DNA of 6,558 nucleotides, taken from NCBI GenBank assembly GCA_964354865.1, contig CAYHBN010000077.1, forward strand, positions 1-6,558. Reading direction: 5' to 3'. This DNA comes from JAHFJU01 sp964354865. Its GTDB lineage: Bacteria > Patescibacteriota > Gracilibacteria > UBA1369 > UM-FILTER-53-11. Shown piece after piece: positions 5,359-6,558 of this stretch (positions are counted from its first letter, which is position 1; each line of letters begins with the position of its first letter). The notes below the pieces were generated by a model. The model saw only the letters and a list, made by a program, of their open reading frames with translations, searched no databases and had not been told where the DNA came from. A program made the position numbers and the translations under genes.

Positions 5359-6558
5359 TTAATTTGTTCGATAATGGCAACCGAGGCTTGTGCTTCTTTG
5401 AAGTGCTTCTTTTGTAATGATTTGTGCAGTCAAAAGCATATTCGCAGTTTCAATTTTAAGAATGGAGTTTTTGCATGTGTCGACTTTTGATTGAAGTATT
5501 TCAATTACTGCAATTGCTTTCTCGAGCTCTTGTTTTGTCCGTATTACTCCTACAAAATCCCACATTGTTTTTTTAAGAATATTTCTGACTTTTTGAATGA
5601 GTTTTTTTTCTGTTGGGGTTGGATTGAGTAGTTTTATGTTTTTTGTTTTGTGTATATAATTATTAATTTTTTCAGTAATAATAATCTGTTTTGTAATTTC
5701 TCTAGCAAAGACAACAGCTTCAAGCAAAGAGTTGCTTGCTAGACGGTTTGCGCCATGGACGCCCGTGTATGCTACTTCCCCAAATGCGAATAAATTTTTA
5801 ATATCGGTTTCTCCTTTTAAATTTACTTGTATACCGCCACACAAATAATGTGCTGCGGGCGAAATAGAAATCAAGTCTTTTGCCAAATCGAGTTTGAATT
5901 TTTTCAGACCTGCTGTAAGAGTGGGGAATCTGGTATGCACTTCATGTGAATCTAAATGACGTAGATCTAAATAGACTGGCCCGTTTTTTTCTTCTGCAAA
6001 TATTGCACGCGCGACAATGTCGCGCGGTGCAAGTTCTTTTCGTTTGTCGTAGCGCTCCATAAATCTTTCCCCCTTGTCATTACGCAAATAGGCACCTTCG
6101 CCACGCAACGCCTCAGATAACAAGAACTTTGTTTTGCCTTTGTGGGTAAACGCCGTCGGATGAAACTGAATAAATTCCATATCTTTTATTTTTGCTCCGG
6201 CACGGTATGCCATTGCAATGCCATCTCCGGTAGAAATTGTTGGGTTTGTTGTATGGGAATATAGTTGGCCGATGCCGCCGGTTGCTATAATTACTGAATT
6301 TGCAAATATCGACTGTGTTCTCAACGTTGAATTTTCTGCCACCTCAACGCCAACACACTTTTTATCTTTAATTATGAGATCGATAGCGAATGACTCAGTA
6401 CGTATAGTTATGTTTTTCTCTTTTTTGCATTGCTGTACTAAAGTCTGTTCAATCGCTTTGCCTGTATAATCGCCGACATAGGCAATGCGCCGCATTGAAT
6501 GTCCGCCTTCACGTGTAGCCTGTAATTCTCCATCGAGAGTACAAATTGGTAGGCACGT
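5359..6558 (-). CDS. nadB: L-aspartate oxidase, C-terminal part (5' end outside window)
   Basis: NadB is a cytosolic FAD enzyme that oxidises L-aspartate to iminoaspartate, the first step of de novo NAD synthesis; NadA then makes quinolinate. The frame is open to the right edge and gives 399 visible residues; the Met at 6495 is internal because REGGHS, a NadB hallmark, lies upstream of it (EGGHS at visible 17-21). Other motifs: ATGG of the FAD fold (92-95), FHPT (132-135), PRDIVARA with the active-site Arg (178-185), AHYLCGG (236-242) and GANRLASNSLLE (269-280). The C-terminal helical domain follows and ends LGCHYRTN, a little shorter than usual. EGGHS and the fit of these motifs favour NadB over fumarate reductase or succinate dehydrogenase subunit A. 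The N-terminal dinucleotide-binding part, about 100-130 residues, is missing. No nadA or nadC is visible; they could lie to the right. Confidence 0.93.
   Translation of the reverse strand, partial: TCLPICTLDGELQATREGGHSMRRIAYVGDYTGKAIEQTLVQQCKKEKNITIRTESFAIDLIIKDKKCVGVEVAENSTLRTQSIFANSVIIATGGIGQLYSHTTNPTISTGDGIAMAYRAGAKIKDMEFIQFHPTAFTHKGKTKFLLSEALRGEGAYLRNDKGERFMERYDKRKELAPRDIVARAIFAEEKNGPVYLDLRHLDSHEVHTRFPTLTAGLKKFKLDLAKDLISISPAAHYLCGGIQVNLKGETDIKNLFAFGEVAYTGVHGANRLASNSLLEAVVFAREITKQIIITEKINNYIHKTKNIKLLNPTPTEKKLIQKVRNILKKTMWDFVGVIRTKQELEKAIAVIEILQSKVDTCKNSILKIETANMLLTAQIITKEALQRSTSLGCHYRTN
6003..6032. repeat. Long GC-rich inverted repeat inside nadB
   Basis: The arms 6003-6015 (TTGCACGCGCGAC) and 6019-6032 (GTCGCGCGGTGCAA) form 13 bp with a single bulged G and a 3-nt loop AAT. 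The + strand is followed by GTTCTTTT, giving a terminator-like shape for transcription running antisense to nadB; the nadB mRNA strand has no T-run after the hairpin. On the - strand the sequence encodes the conserved LAPRDIVARA motif, which partly constrains it, though CGC and GCG codons were chosen in an otherwise AT-rich gene. A chance product of coding is possible. Confidence 0.6.

Noticed and set aside
1..6558. UGA reassigned to Gly or Trp, as in some CPR lineages
   Set aside because: No in-frame TGA occurs in any gene here, and Trp positions use TGG.

Overview
The window most likely comes from a Patescibacteria (CPR, Parcubacteria-like) genome. This is inferred from the protein sequences (the GyrB lacks the large proteobacterial insertion and has a CPR-like sequence around its TOPRIM domain), tight gene packing, a short bS21-like gene, the order prmC-prfA, and no Shine-Dalgarno motif at any visible start. 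No rRNA or marker set is present to settle it. The standard genetic code fits: there are no in-frame TGA codons in any gene and Trp is encoded by TGG.

Layout: (1) 1-1310, + strand: the 3' two-thirds of gyrB (the ATPase half lies upstream of the window). (2) 1363-1566: a small, very basic protein that resembles ribosomal protein bS21. (3) 1567-1638: a short intergenic region with a strong intrinsic terminator whose T-tract touches the next start codon. (4) 1639-3573: prmC and prfA, a tight pair encoding the release-factor glutamine methyltransferase and its substrate RF1. (5) 3592-3621: a good extended -10 promoter. (6) 3647-5348: two genes of unknown function, a 485-aa protein with a Pro/Gln-rich linker and one hydrophobic stretch, and a 77-aa protein 10 nt downstream. 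(7) 5359-6558, - strand: the C-terminal part of nadB (L-aspartate oxidase), convergent with the unknown pair and open at the window's right edge.

Functionally, the left half is housekeeping: DNA supercoiling, ribosome, translation termination. PrmC methylates the Gln of the GGQ motif that is intact in the neighbouring RF1, so that pair is a substrate-enzyme unit. nadB carries out the first step of de novo NAD synthesis, a pathway many CPR genomes lack, so its presence is of interest. The least explained parts are the 485-aa/77-aa unit, the terminator that abuts prmC, and a long GC-rich inverted repeat inside nadB. I see no mobile element, CRISPR array, tRNA or defence system; no gene-free stretch exceeds 75 bases.
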